Assembly (NCBI GenBank): GCA_002733105.1
Contig: NVUI01000007.1
Span: 51,093 to 91,345 of the forward strand
Direction of reading: 5' to 3'
DNA: 40,253 nucleotides
From: Methylophaga sp.
GTDB lineage: Bacteria; Pseudomonadota; Gammaproteobacteria; Nitrosococcales; Methylophagaceae
In this document: one piece after another, positions 25,989 through 35,281 of the stretch
Numbering within the stretch: position 1 is the first letter of the stretch
How the letters are laid out: each line of letters starts with the position of its first letter
Position numbers and translations under genes: made by a program
Notes under the pieces: model-generated
Told to the model about the DNA's origin: nothing
What the model saw: the letters and a program-made list of their open reading frames with translations, nothing else
The model's database searches: none

Positions 25989-27110
25989 TTATTGAATCGG
26001 GCCAGGTTTTTGTACTTGTTCCATCAAGTCATTATTCCACTCACCTTCTACTGATACATGAGCCGCTGCACCCAACATCACCGCTTCGATTAAGTTATGA
26101 TTAACATAAGCATAAAGCCCTGGTTGTTTGAAGGTATATAGTGCTGCACCTGCCTCACCACCTGCTATTGACCATGTTTCACGGTTAGTTGTAGGGACAT
26201 CATTAAATGAGCCACCTGTCCAAACTAAATCACCATGACCACCAATCAAATGAATACGAGTATCACGATTGGCTTGTGAATGAAGGAATAGAACTGTTTC
26301 CCCTACTTTGGCTGTCATTGCATTTTCGCCAGTCAAAGCACCGACTTTGCCACTAAAAGTAAGGTGTGTAGGGATTAAATTTTGCATGACAGCCATCGTG
26401 TCAGCCATCGCTAATGCTGGGCCATCATAACGTTTAAAATTGCCCTCTTTATCTTGAGGAATATACCAATCTTGCTCACCGATATAATAGGCTTTGTCGT
26501 ATGTCACCGTATTACCTTTTTCATCTTTTAAACCTTCACGTGGCAATATCATAATGGCACCATTCATACCAGAGACAACGTGGTAAGGAATCATCACACC
26601 GCCTGGTGCACAATGATAAACAAACACACCTGCTTTGGTTGCTTTAAATCGAAGTATGACTTGTTGTCCTGGTGCTACATTGGTTAAACCACCACCACCC
26701 AACGCCCCTGTTGATGCGTGGAAATCTATATTATGTACCATGGTATTTGTTTTAGGATTTTTTAACGTTAGTTCAACATAATCACCCACATGGGCAACAA
26801 TCATTGGACCTGGGTTTGAGCCTTCAAATGTCATTGCTTGCACAAATACACCCGGCGCAATTTCCATTTCTTTCTCGACGATTTCCATTGTCATTGCCAC
26901 AATTTGTGGGCCGCCTTTTGCCACTTGATCATGTTTTGGTAAAAATGGTGGCGCGACTAATGTTTGTGTCACACGCTCAAGTCCTTGGGCCTGTGATGCA
27001 ATGCCCACTTTACCAACCTCAAGTTCTTCACCAGAAAATGAAGGTATTGAAAATGCTACAAGAGATGCAGCAATGGTCATGCTTAACCCTAACTTTTTCA
27101 GATAGTTCAT
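25989..27110 (-). CDS. nirK: Copper-containing nitrite reductase NirK
   Basis: About 373 residues. NirK reduces nitrite to NO in the periplasm. A signal peptide ([19 protein letters not shown]) is followed by two cupredoxin domains. Type 1 copper ligands are H126, C167, H177 and M182; type 2 ligands H131 and H166 are visible in [13 protein letters not shown] and [19 protein letters not shown], with catalytic D129. [11 protein letters not shown] and [13 protein letters not shown] hold the second-domain His residues. ATG 27110 has GGAG 7 bases upstream; the track's 27197 start lies inside the Anr box and is wrong. The promoter has an Anr/Dnr box centred 41-42 bases before the inferred start site. 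Confidence 0.96.
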   Translation of the reverse strand: MNYLKKLGLSMTIAASLVAFSIPSFSGEELEVGKVGIASQAQGLERVTQTLVAPPFLPKHDQVAKGGPQIVAMTMEIVEKEMEIAPGVFVQAMTFEGSNPGPMIVAHVGDYVELTLKNPKTNTMVHNIDFHASTGALGGGGLTNVAPGQQVILRFKATKAGVFVYHCAPGGVMIPYHVVSGMNGAIMILPREGLKDEKGNTVTYDKAYYIGEQDWYIPQDKEGNFKRYDGPALAMADTMAVMQNLIPTHLTFSGKVGALTGENAMTAKVGETVLFLHSQANRDTRIHLIGGHGDLVWTGGSFNDVPTTNRETWSIAGGEAGAALYTFKQPGLYAYVNHNLIEAVMLGAAAHVSVEGEWNNDLMEQVQKPGPIQ

Positions 27111-27162
27111 ATGTTTCTCCAATAATTTATTAATAAATGGCGCTCGGTTTAATACTGATACG

Positions 27163-27204
27163 AGTATCCACTCAGTTAACAAGGCCATCCTTGACATAAA
27201 TCAA
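27163..27204 (-). promoter_or_regulatory. Anr/Dnr box and promoter of nirK
   Basis: TTGACATAAATCAA (27191-27204) fits TTGAY-N4-ATCAA. On the minus strand a -10-like GATACT lies about 22 bases after it, which puts the box at -41.5, the class II activation position. It explains why nirK is expressed separately from norD. Confidence 0.8.
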
Positions 27205-27213
27205 GAGAAATAG

Positions 27214-27253
27214 GTTAAATAACCCATATTTGGGGCTAATATGGTTATTTAAC
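27214..27253 (-). repeat. Perfect long hairpin between norD and nirK
   Basis: GTTAAATAACC (27214-27224) and GGTTATTTAAC (27243-27253) are perfect 11-bp arms, with a further 5-bp ATATT/AATAT stem inside, one bulged C and a TGGGGCT loop. There is no T-run after it on the minus strand, so it may be a 3'-end stabiliser or Rho-assisted terminator for norD. Confidence 0.7.
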
Positions 27254-27268
27254 ATGAAGTAATGGTTT

Positions 27269-29104
27269 TTAGCGTGTTAACCGCAAATAAAGTAAAGGTA
27301 ATTTTGCTGGTAATTCAGCTGCATTTTTGATCAGAATATAAGCATTTTTGCCAAACAGATAAGGTAAGTAGTCCTCTGCTTTTTCATCAATGGTGACACA
27401 GAATGGTTGCAGGCCTTTTTTCTCGGCCTCAAGTATTGCTTGTCGAGTGTCCTCAATGCCATAACGCCCTTCATATTTATCTAAATCATTAGGTTTACCA
27501 TCGGTAATAATCAACAACAGCTTTTGAGTTGATGTTTCTTGTTCTAATAATTGACTAGCGTAACGTATAGCCGCCCCCATACGAGTGTAATAACCGGGAC
27601 GGACAGCATCAATATAACCTCGAATATCATCGTTATAACTATCATCAAATCCTTTGATATTAGAAAATCGAACATGACTGCGGTTACGTGATGAAAACCC
27701 ATGTAAGGCAAAACGATCGCCAGTGACACTCAATGCTTCTGAGAATAGATAAAGTGAATCACGGATAACATCAATGACTCTTGAACTATTATTAATATGA
27801 GCATCTGTCGACAACGATAAATCGGCAAGTAACATACAAGAGAGATCGCGAGTTTCATTGCGAAGATCCCGATAAACAGGCGTATCACCATTCACTACAC
27901 CATGTTTGCGATCAGTCAGAAAATTGATATAGTTTTCTAAATCCAGTTCAGTACCCTCCGTTTGTCGGCTTACCCAGTGACGTTGTGGTCGTAAAATTTC
28001 AAACTGACGCCGGATCCTTCTGGCTTGAACTTTTAGTCTTATCGGTAATTCAGTCGCCTCAGTATCACGTGATGTCATCGGTATAATGCGACAGTGACCC
28101 TTTTGTAGGATCTGTTTTTTATAGTCCCATTCATCAATAGGAATACCTTCACCTAATACGATGTCATCATATTGGCTGGCCGGTAAATCAAGATCCAATT
28201 TGATTTTACTTGCTGACGTTTCTGCATCTTGAGCAACAGTGATATTATCCATATCTTCTGCTGTTTGCATGGCATTATCATCGTCGTCATCGGTGCTGGT
28301 ACGATCTAATTTGCTGTATTCCCCCCAACTCCACAGACTTTCTAGACGAAAACTCATCAAACCATCATTACCTTCAGGCATATCGGTACGATTACCTTGT
28401 TTACGCTTTTGCTGTTTTTGCTGCTCTTTTTTAGTTTGCACTGCCTCAGGCATATCAGGATCCGCAGGAGGTTTATTTGTGCTAAATTCTAGCGGTGGTG
28501 GCGACGGATGTAACCAGAGTGGTACGGGCTGTGGTGGATGTTTGGCATATTGCAGATTAATTTTTTGCGTTGAATTTAATAATGCTGCACGAATAGCGTG
28601 TTCTTGCTTGGCTTCTCGCTGAGTTAAATCCCTTGGATCTGCACGCTGCTCTAAATGAGCATCCACAAGCTGTTGATAACGACTTTTCAACCCCGGCCAT
28701 ACTGCTAATGTTTTAGCCGTGCGATATTGATTTCGGCTGATCCAATCACCCTTTTCAACACTAATAACCGATAATGCCGTTAGCCATAAATAAAGATCAA
28801 GATTAAGCTGCCTAGAGGAAAATAAGGCAATATTTTCTGGTAATCGCAGTGTTTCTTCATCTCGCCACGCATATTGCGTTTTATCACCTATCCCGGCAAT
28901 CCGTTGTAACAATGAACGTCTGGCATTCACTGTAGAATCAGTGGCATTTTCAACACGTAAACCACCTTCACCACCCAAGGCACGAAAAAATATCCCTGCT
29001 GTGAGCCGAATATCATCCAGATAAACAATGGCTTCAGGAAATTGTTTATTGGCATGTTTGGTGATGAACCGATGCCATGTTGAACCGACTAATTCTTCTA
29101 GCAT
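27269..29104 (-). CDS. norD: NorD, von Willebrand A-domain protein for nitric oxide reductase activation
   Basis: A 611-residue protein, the length of typical NorD. The C-terminal VWA domain has a MIDAS motif DLSLSTD (CMLLADLSLSTDAHINNSS) and the GAAIRYASQLLEQ and KLLLIITDGKPND segments. The middle is acidic and low-complexity (DRTSTDDDDDNA). NorD works with the MoxR-type AAA ATPase NorQ to insert or activate the metal centres of NorCB. It ends the nor cluster; nirK follows across a hairpin with its own promoter. It starts 3 bases after the stop of the small zinc-ribbon gene. Confidence 0.93.
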   Translation of the reverse strand: MLEELVGSTWHRFITKHANKQFPEAIVYLDDIRLTAGIFFRALGGEGGLRVENATDSTVNARRSLLQRIAGIGDKTQYAWRDEETLRLPENIALFSSRQLNLDLYLWLTALSVISVEKGDWISRNQYRTAKTLAVWPGLKSRYQQLVDAHLEQRADPRDLTQREAKQEHAIRAALLNSTQKINLQYAKHPPQPVPLWLHPSPPPLEFSTNKPPADPDMPEAVQTKKEQQKQQKRKQGNRTDMPEGNDGLMSFRLESLWSWGEYSKLDRTSTDDDDDNAMQTAEDMDNITVAQDAETSASKIKLDLDLPASQYDDIVLGEGIPIDEWDYKKQILQKGHCRIIPMTSRDTEATELPIRLKVQARRIRRQFEILRPQRHWVSRQTEGTELDLENYINFLTDRKHGVVNGDTPVYRDLRNETRDLSCMLLADLSLSTDAHINNSSRVIDVIRDSLYLFSEALSVTGDRFALHGFSSRNRSHVRFSNIKGFDDSYNDDIRGYIDAVRPGYYTRMGAAIRYASQLLEQETSTQKLLLIITDGKPNDLDKYEGRYGIEDTRQAILEAEKKGLQPFCVTIDEKAEDYLPYLFGKNAYILIKNAAELPAKLPLLYLRLTR

Positions 29105-29107
29105 AAG

Positions 29108-29311
29108 TTATTTGCCTATGAAGGGTGACCAATCTGGTGGTAACCAAAACATCATAAAAAAGCAGAAAATAACGATGGCTATAAACCAGTAAATAAACGT
29201 TCTCTGCCGCTGCGTGCCGTGATTGGGAGGCAAGGGAATACCACAGCTATGGCAATATTCATCACTCTCTTTAACACCTCGATCACAGTGTTTGCATGTC
29301 AAATTATTCAT
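29108..29311 (-). CDS. Small zinc-ribbon membrane protein in nor cluster
   Basis: 67 residues. Two CxxC pairs (LTCKHCDRGVKESDEYCHSC) form a zinc ribbon, then one hydrophobic helix (FIYWFIAIVIFCFFMMFWL). It overlaps the stop of the preceding 126-residue membrane gene by 4 bp and precedes norD. I cannot name a family. A regulatory or assembly role for NO reductase is possible from position only. Confidence 0.7.
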   Translation of the reverse strand: MNNLTCKHCDRGVKESDEYCHSCGIPLPPNHGTQRQRTFIYWFIAIVIFCFFMMFWLPPDWSPFIGK

Positions 29312-29688
29312 TTTGAAAAAGAGCCTATTAAGGGACAGTTGTACTCCATTCCTTTAATTGCCCTAGAGAACCCAACGATACCCACAAATAAGAATAGCGG
29401 TACAACCAGCATAAAATAAACCTCTAGAGAAAATAATGCCGTTAACGATGCATAACCATCTGTTAACAATATAAAGGTATTAATCGCAATGAAAATAGTC
29501 AGGCTGATAGTACTGGCAATCAAGCTTTGTGTTAAATGTTTTTTGCCAACAGATGAAGTCTGTTGATATTTCATAAAATAAAGGGCCCATAATGCCAAAT
29601 AGAAGATACCCACAAACAGCAGATTAGCCATAAAAAAAGCTTCTGCAAAAGCAGCTGTATGATCATTTAGTGAAGCTCTCTGATCCAT
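29308..29688 (-). CDS. Integral membrane protein of unknown function, nor cluster
   Basis: 126 residues with about four membrane helices (FFMANLLFVGIFYLALWALY, LIASTISLTIFIAINTFILL, YFMLVVPLFLFVGIVGFS). It lies between norQ and the zinc-ribbon gene, with an 11-base gap to norQ and a 4-bp overlap downstream. I have no firm family name; small membrane proteins of this kind recur in nor operons. It is probably an assembly or accessory protein. Confidence 0.65.
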   Translation of the reverse strand: MDQRASLNDHTAAFAEAFFMANLLFVGIFYLALWALYFMKYQQTSSVGKKHLTQSLIASTISLTIFIAINTFILLTDGYASLTALFSLEVYFMLVVPLFLFVGIVGFSRAIKGMEYNCPLIGSFSK

Positions 29689-29699
29689 AAAAATATCCC

Positions 29700-30497
29700 T
29701 TAAGCTATCGCTATTTTTGCTTTAACCACTTCCATTAGTGCTGCTACTGTTTCTTCATCATCACTTAATGGTTCTATAATAGCTGCACGACAAGCGGCTA
29801 TCGGATCAAAACCTGACTTGATCAATGTTGCCGCATACACCAGCAATCGTGTTGATGCTGATTCTTCCAAATCATGATCTTTTAACACTCGTAATGCATG
29901 TGCTAATTCGATTAGCTGTGTAGCAATACCATGGCTGATATCGGTTTCTTGCTGGATAATTTTTGTTTCTGTTTCAAGATCAGGATAATCAAATCTCATG
30001 GCAACAAAACGCTGTCGAGTTGATGGTTTCATACCTTTTAATAAATTTTGATAACCCGGATTGTAAGACACCACCAGCATAAATTCTGCTGGTGCTTTTA
30101 GTATTTCACCGGTACGTTCTATCGGTAATATACGGCGGTCATCTGACAAGGGATGAAGGACTACCGTTGTGTCTTTACGTGCTTCTACAACCTCATCCAA
30201 ATAACAGATAGCGCCCTCGCGTACCGCTTTAGTTAAAGGCCCATCATGCCAATAAGTCTCACCATCACCAATTAAATGCCGTCCTACCAAATCGGCGGCA
30301 GTCAGATCATCATGGCAGGCAATTGTATATAATTTTCGACCTAATTTAGCGGCCATATGTTGAATAAATCGGGTTTTACCACATCCTGTCGGCCCCTTTA
30401 TTAATAAGGGCAATTGATTGTTATAAGCATGTTCAAATAACTCAATTTCATTATGCTGATCTTGATAATAAGGCAGGTCAATTGTTGTTTCATTCAT
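29700..30497 (-). CDS. norQ: NorQ, MoxR-type AAA+ ATPase
   Basis: 265 residues. Walker A is LLIKGPTGCGKTRFI (GPTGCGKT at 35-42), Walker B GAICYLDEVVEA, sensor 1 FMLVVSYNPGYQNLL, and Arg finger region KPSTRQRFVAMRF. NorQ pairs with the VWA protein NorD to mature NorCB. The family keeps this length. It starts 10 bases after the hemerythrin gene ends and lies two small genes before norD. Confidence 0.95.
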   Translation of the reverse strand: MNETTIDLPYYQDQHNEIELFEHAYNNQLPLLIKGPTGCGKTRFIQHMAAKLGRKLYTIACHDDLTAADLVGRHLIGDGETYWHDGPLTKAVREGAICYLDEVVEARKDTTVVLHPLSDDRRILPIERTGEILKAPAEFMLVVSYNPGYQNLLKGMKPSTRQRFVAMRFDYPDLETETKIIQQETDISHGIATQLIELAHALRVLKDHDLEESASTRLLVYAATLIKSGFDPIAACRAAIIEPLSDDEETVAALMEVVKAKIAIA

Positions 30498-30506
30498 GTT
30501 AAATTC

Positions 30507-30980
30507 CTACTTAGACGGTAATGAATGAGGATCAAAACCATTCATCACCGCAAACTGTGCTGTAATCATATCCATCGAGTTAACGTGATTATTGAACCAC
30601 TCAGGCCAAACGTTAAAAACATAGTCTGCAAGCATGCCAATATCCTTATCTAATTCCCATGTTGTTACTATTCTCGTCATTTCAGCCAAGGCATTGTCAT
30701 GTTCACCAGAATGTACCGGATACATTGGAAAATTAGTCTCTAACATTAGGCTGTTTTCTCGATCAAAGTGGGCTAGTGTATGTTGTAGCCAATTTCCTAA
30801 TAATGGCGTAATTTTGTTTGCTTCATTTTCCTTAGACGTCTCATTCTGTTGATACTCAGTAATTAATTCACCCAATTCTTGAACCATGTCAATTTCTTCA
30901 AAATGCGTATTATTCATAAAATCAATATCGACATGGGGGATACGTTCTTTATTCAAAATTATTTTAATGACTGACGTCAT
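30507..30980 (-). CDS. Hemerythrin-family protein in nor operon
   Basis: About 157 residues from ATG 30980 (the track's 31058 start is too early; GGGG lies 8 bases before this ATG). All hemerythrin ligands are present: H26, H71-x3-E75 (AHFDRE), H90-x3-H94 (VHSGEH) and H132-x4-D137 (NHVNSMD), so a di-iron site is predicted. Hemerythrins bind O2 or NO in a four-helix bundle. The gene overlaps the norF-like stop (ATGA) and precedes norQ, so it is a built-in member of the operon; an NO- or O2-sensing or scavenging role is inferred. Confidence 0.88.
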   Translation of the reverse strand: MTSVIKIILNKERIPHVDIDFMNNTHFEEIDMVQELGELITEYQQNETSKENEANKITPLLGNWLQHTLAHFDRENSLMLETNFPMYPVHSGEHDNALAEMTRIVTTWELDKDIGMLADYVFNVWPEWFNNHVNSMDMITAQFAVMNGFDPHSLPSK

Positions 30981-31243
30981 ATGGATGCCCCTATTAAATA
31001 TAGAATGGCAATGGCCAGGCAGACCATTGATAACCAGCCATACATGATGGCCCGCCATAAGAAAGACACACCTTTTAATTCCATAAAATCACGGATAATA
31101 AAAATGCCTTTTGTGTAGGCCGTTATGACTAAAATAACAACGGCAATACTACCGCTATGGCCAAATTCACCCATGGCATAACTAGATAATGTCAGTAACA
31201 TCATTGTTAGCCAAATTGTATGTATGTTGTAGTAGGATTTCAT
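30977..31243 (-). CDS. norF: NorF-like / cytochrome oxidase subunit IV-type membrane protein
   Basis: About 88 residues from ATG 31243, which overlaps the norE stop as ATGA; the track's 31279 start is inside norE. Three hydrophobic segments (IWLTMMLLTLSSYAMG, GSIAVVILVITAYTKGIFII, YGWLSMVCLAIAILYLIG) match the short COX4/NorF family. It is thought to assist NorCB activity together with NorE. The symbol is used by context plus resemblance. Confidence 0.75.
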   Translation of the reverse strand: MKSYYNIHTIWLTMMLLTLSSYAMGEFGHSGSIAVVILVITAYTKGIFIIRDFMELKGVSFLWRAIMYGWLSMVCLAIAILYLIGASI

Positions 31244-31827
31244 CGAATTATGTACACCAATGGGAATAAAATGATCCAAACCAAATCAACCATATGCCAA
31301 TAAGAAGCACCTGTTTCTACCCCGGTGTGGTTCTGAGCATTGTATGCGCCTCGTTGCGCTTTTATCGCCACCGCTAATAAAATTATCATGCCTAAAATGA
31401 CATGCAAAACATGAAATAGTGTCAATGAAAGATAAAACATATAAAAAGTATTGGTGCTTAAACTAATGCCTGTTGCAAAAGTACCCACATATTCGATTGA
31501 CTTTAAAATCAGAAACCCTGCCCCTGCCGCAAGTGCTGCATAAAGCCAATAAATGCAACTTTTAACCTGGTTAAGCCTAATCGCATGTACTGCACGAATA
31601 ACAAAATAGCTAGAGCTAATTAATAGCAGTGTATTAGCCGCACCTAATTCACTATTAAGTGTTAACTGATACTGATTAAACAGTTCAATATTCTGTAAAC
31701 GGGTGACAGCATAGGAGATAAAGAACAAGCCAAACACAAGTAATTCCATAAAAATAAAAAACCAGATGGCTAAATCACCCGGTAATAATTTTGGCTCTGT
31801 TTCAATATATTCAGTCAATACGATCAT
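31240..31827 (-). CDS. norE: NorE, cytochrome c oxidase subunit III-like protein
   Basis: 195 residues, five membrane helices with the COX3 pattern: LAIWFFIFMELLVFGLFFI, then ANTLLLISSSYFVIRAVHA, FYMFYLSLTLFHVLHVILGM and GASYWHMVDLVWIILFPLVY. NorE belongs to the nor accessory set and is encoded next to NorF. It has its own perfect Anr/Dnr box (31880-31893) just upstream, suggesting that the second half of the nor cluster starts a new transcript here. Confidence 0.88.
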   Translation of the reverse strand: MIVLTEYIETEPKLLPGDLAIWFFIFMELLVFGLFFISYAVTRLQNIELFNQYQLTLNSELGAANTLLLISSSYFVIRAVHAIRLNQVKSCIYWLYAALAAGAGFLILKSIEYVGTFATGISLSTNTFYMFYLSLTLFHVLHVILGMIILLAVAIKAQRGAYNAQNHTGVETGASYWHMVDLVWIILFPLVYIIR

Positions 31828-31854
31828 CTTATTTCAATAAATTAAGTGTCTATA

Positions 31855-31893
31855 TTGAAGCTTTAGATTGTTTTATGCCTTGATACGTATCAA
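31855..31893 (-). promoter_or_regulatory. Perfect Anr/Dnr box upstream of norE
   Basis: TTGATACGTATCAA (31880-31893) is an exact TTGAT-N4-ATCAA palindrome, inside the 67-base gap between the 126-residue gene and norE. On the minus strand a -10-like TATAGA follows about 25 bases later. It is the best of the three boxes in the window. Confidence 0.85.
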
Positions 31894-31894
31894 G

Positions 31895-32257
31895 TCATTT
31901 TGATAAGAAAGTCTTTTTTAATTTCTCACCAGTCCAAGATCGGGTGAGTGTCCATGTTGCAAACAAGATAAACATGGCGTGAACAATCACAAAATAAGTA
32001 ATCACATAAACCCAAGTCCATGGTGAATCAAAACCACCCAGAAGAATCATCAGAGCACTCACTAGTAGCAATGCTACAGCTGCCACTAAATTGGTCTTTA
32101 TACCGACAATTACATAATATCGATCAATCATATTTGGGCTCGTTTTCTTATAGAGCAGTAACAAGAAAATAAAACTGATGACGGGGAAAACCGTCAGATT
32201 TAATAATGAAACTAAAGCAGCTGTTGATGCCCGTTTTAACTGTAATTTATCTGCCAT
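31895..32257 (-). CDS. Integral membrane protein between norB and norE
   Basis: About 120 residues from ATG 32257 (AGGAGAAG is well placed; the track's 32275 start is earlier). Three to four membrane helices: AALVSLLNLTVFPVISFIFL, VAAVALLLVSALMILLGG, WVYVITYFVIVHAMFILFA. No named family recognised. It is separated from norB by two hairpins and from norE by the Anr box, so it is probably transcribed at reduced level by readthrough from norCB. An assembly role is plausible. Confidence 0.7.
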   Translation of the reverse strand: MADKLQLKRASTAALVSLLNLTVFPVISFIFLLLLYKKTSPNMIDRYYVIVGIKTNLVAAVALLLVSALMILLGGFDSPWTWVYVITYFVIVHAMFILFATWTLTRSWTGEKLKKTFLSK

Positions 32258-32277
32258 CACTTCTCCTATTCCCAAGC

Positions 32278-32334
32278 AAAGATACCGCCATTATAGGCGG
32301 TATCTTTCTAACACTATTGTCATCAAACAATAGT
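32278..32334 (-). repeat. Two tandem perfect hairpins after norB
   Basis: The first has arms AAAGATACCGCC (32278-32289) and GGCGGTATCTTT (32296-32307). The second has arms ACTATTGT (32313-32320) and ACAATAGT (32327-32334). Read on the minus strand they follow the norB stop directly. Only a short T-rich tail is present, so they may act as an attenuator or mRNA stabiliser separating norCB from the accessory genes. Confidence 0.75.
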
Positions 32335-33723
<1,389 letters not shown>

Positions 33724-33730
33724 CTACCCC

Positions 33731-34168
33731 TTAACCTTGAATATTTGGTGGCCAGTCTCTGGCAGTCTTAACGCCATCAACATATTTGAGAAACTGAGCA
33801 AGTGCTTCCAATTGTTCGTCTGTTAAATTGAACTGCGGCATACTGCGTCGGCCAGGGATCCCATCTACAGGACGATATTTGATAAACGCTTTAATCGCTT
33901 CAGTACTCTCACCAAAACGGGTATAGACATTGCCAAGCTCGGGTGCAAAATAAGCCCCCTCGCCTAGCAAGGTATGGCAACCAATACAGTTGTTGATTTC
34001 CCACAACCGTTTTCCTGCTGCAACTTGTTCGGTCAAATTTTCTGAATTATCCGTTTTGGGTAAACTTTTAACGGTATCAACAGTCAAACCAATAAGTACT
34101 AGGAAGAAGAAGACAGCCCCCCCATAGTAAATATTGCGGGCCATACCCTTTGTAAAGGTTTCTCTCAT
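33731..34168 (-). CDS. norC: NorC, cytochrome c subunit of nitric oxide reductase
   Basis: 145 residues. One N-terminal membrane anchor (GGAVFFFLVLIGLTVDTV), then a periplasmic c-type heme domain with C61-I-G-C64-H65 and axial Met M110 in GRRSMPQFNL. It passes electrons from periplasmic cytochromes to NorB. The start at 34168 has AGGAGAGGAG upstream. It is the first gene of the norCB transcript, with an Anr/Dnr box placed about 42 bases before the inferred start site. Confidence 0.97.
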   Translation of the reverse strand: MRETFTKGMARNIYYGGAVFFFLVLIGLTVDTVKSLPKTDNSENLTEQVAAGKRLWEINNCIGCHTLLGEGAYFAPELGNVYTRFGESTEAIKAFIKYRPVDGIPGRRSMPQFNLTDEQLEALAQFLKYVDGVKTARDWPPNIQG

Positions 34169-34202
34169 CGTTAATTCTCCTCTCCTATTAGAATTGTGGC
34201 AC

Positions 34203-34245
34203 AGTATATTGTGTGCAGAGACGAGCCCGCATTGACTTATATCAA
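34203..34245 (-). promoter_or_regulatory. Anr/Dnr box and promoter of norCB
   Basis: TTGACTTATATCAA (34232-34245) is a good Anr/Dnr box. On the minus strand TATACT (34203-34208) follows 23 bases later, placing the box at about -42, a class II activator arrangement like that of nirK. Confidence 0.82.
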
Positions 34246-34298
34246 GTCATACAATTGAGTATCGGAGAATAGTGTTTGAACGGGTGCAGAACTAGATG

Positions 34299-35018
34299 TT
34301 ATCCCTCAAGCGAAATTAATTGACGTAGCCTTTCAATATCAATTAATTCAACCTGTGGGCCATCCAATTTAATTAATCCTTGTTTAGAAAGATTTTTTAA
34401 TGTTCTAGATAGTGTTTCAGGCTTAATAGATAGACGTGAAGCAATAACATGTTTAGGTGCCACCAGACTCACACCCGTACGGTCATTATTATCTGTTGGA
34501 ATATGGCTTAATAGGTAATCAACTAAACGAAAGGTGGCATTGTGTAGTGTTAATCTATCAACCTCGTTCACCATCCAATGCAGTCTTTGACTCAAATTCC
34601 CCAGCAAATTAATACATAAATCATTTGATGTATTCAGTAATTTTAAATAGGTTTTCGCATGAATACCCACCACGACTGATGGTGATATTGTGATCGCAGA
34701 AACAGGATAACGAGACCCGCCAAAAAAAAGAACAGCTTCGGCAAAGGTCTGGCCAGAGCGAATGATCTCAATGACTTTTTCATCACCACTGGGGGCCAAC
34801 CGTTGTAGTTTAATACTTCCTGAAATAAGCAAATAGATGTCAGTAAATACGGCACCTCGCTCAAAAAGAGTGCCATTTTCAGAAAGTTGTACTGCATGTG
34901 ACGCCTGCACAACCTCATCAAATTGCTCAGGCTCTAGTGGCTGCAACAGAACACATTGCCGCATCATATTTAAAATAGTGTCATTTAACTCAATACTTTC
35001 TATTGTAGAAAATTTCAT
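34299..35018 (-). CDS. Crp/Fnr-family regulator, Dnr-like (denitrification regulator)
   Basis: 239 residues. A cAMP-binding-fold sensor domain (residues about 20-145, with SGSIKLQRLAPSGDEKVIEI) and a C-terminal Crp HTH (VIASRLSIKPETLSRTLKNL). The recognition helix has E-x-x-S-R (ETLSR), which reads TTGAT half-sites, matching the three boxes in this window. The N-terminal cysteine cluster of Fnr/Anr is missing (only one Cys near residue 22). It is therefore more like the NO-responsive Dnr type than an oxygen-sensing Fnr. It lies just upstream of norC, and the pair probably forms a regulatory circuit. Confidence 0.88.
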   Translation of the reverse strand: MKFSTIESIELNDTILNMMRQCVLLQPLEPEQFDEVVQASHAVQLSENGTLFERGAVFTDIYLLISGSIKLQRLAPSGDEKVIEIIRSGQTFAEAVLFFGGSRYPVSAITISPSVVVGIHAKTYLKLLNTSNDLCINLLGNLSQRLHWMVNEVDRLTLHNATFRLVDYLLSHIPTDNNDRTGVSLVAPKHVIASRLSIKPETLSRTLKNLSKQGLIKLDGPQVELIDIERLRQLISLEG

Positions 35019-35177
35019 AAGTTTTATGACTCACTCTGAGATGGTTAATTAAGGCTAGACCGATGAATATTACCACTATTTTAATGGTTGCTTTTATTAA
35101 TATTGGTTTTAAAAACAAGCTATATATCTTATTTAGAATCATAAATCGACTAAATCTCAAATTTTCTGGGCAATACC

Positions 35178-35206
35178 TTGTAATCGTAATTTTCGATTAC
35201 TATAAT
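35178..35206 (+). promoter_or_regulatory. Strong promoter with overlapping palindrome upstream of the peroxiredoxin gene
   Basis: TTGTAA (35178-35183), a 17-base spacer and TATAAT (35201-35206) make a near-consensus sigma-70 promoter. The perfect inverted repeat GTAATCG (35180-35186) and CGATTAC (35194-35200) covers the -35 and the spacer and abuts the -10, as an operator would. The leader to the ATG is about 70 bases. Confidence 0.7.
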
Positions 35207-35281
35207 TAAAATATCTTGTTTTACTAATGATTAATTATGGCCGACAATCATCATTTATCGACTCTTAACTAGGAATTAATA

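Noticed and set aside
27110-27197. Longer NirK N-terminus from the ORF-track start
   Set aside because: It would begin inside the Anr box and promoter. ATG 27110 has a good ribosome-binding site and a signal peptide.
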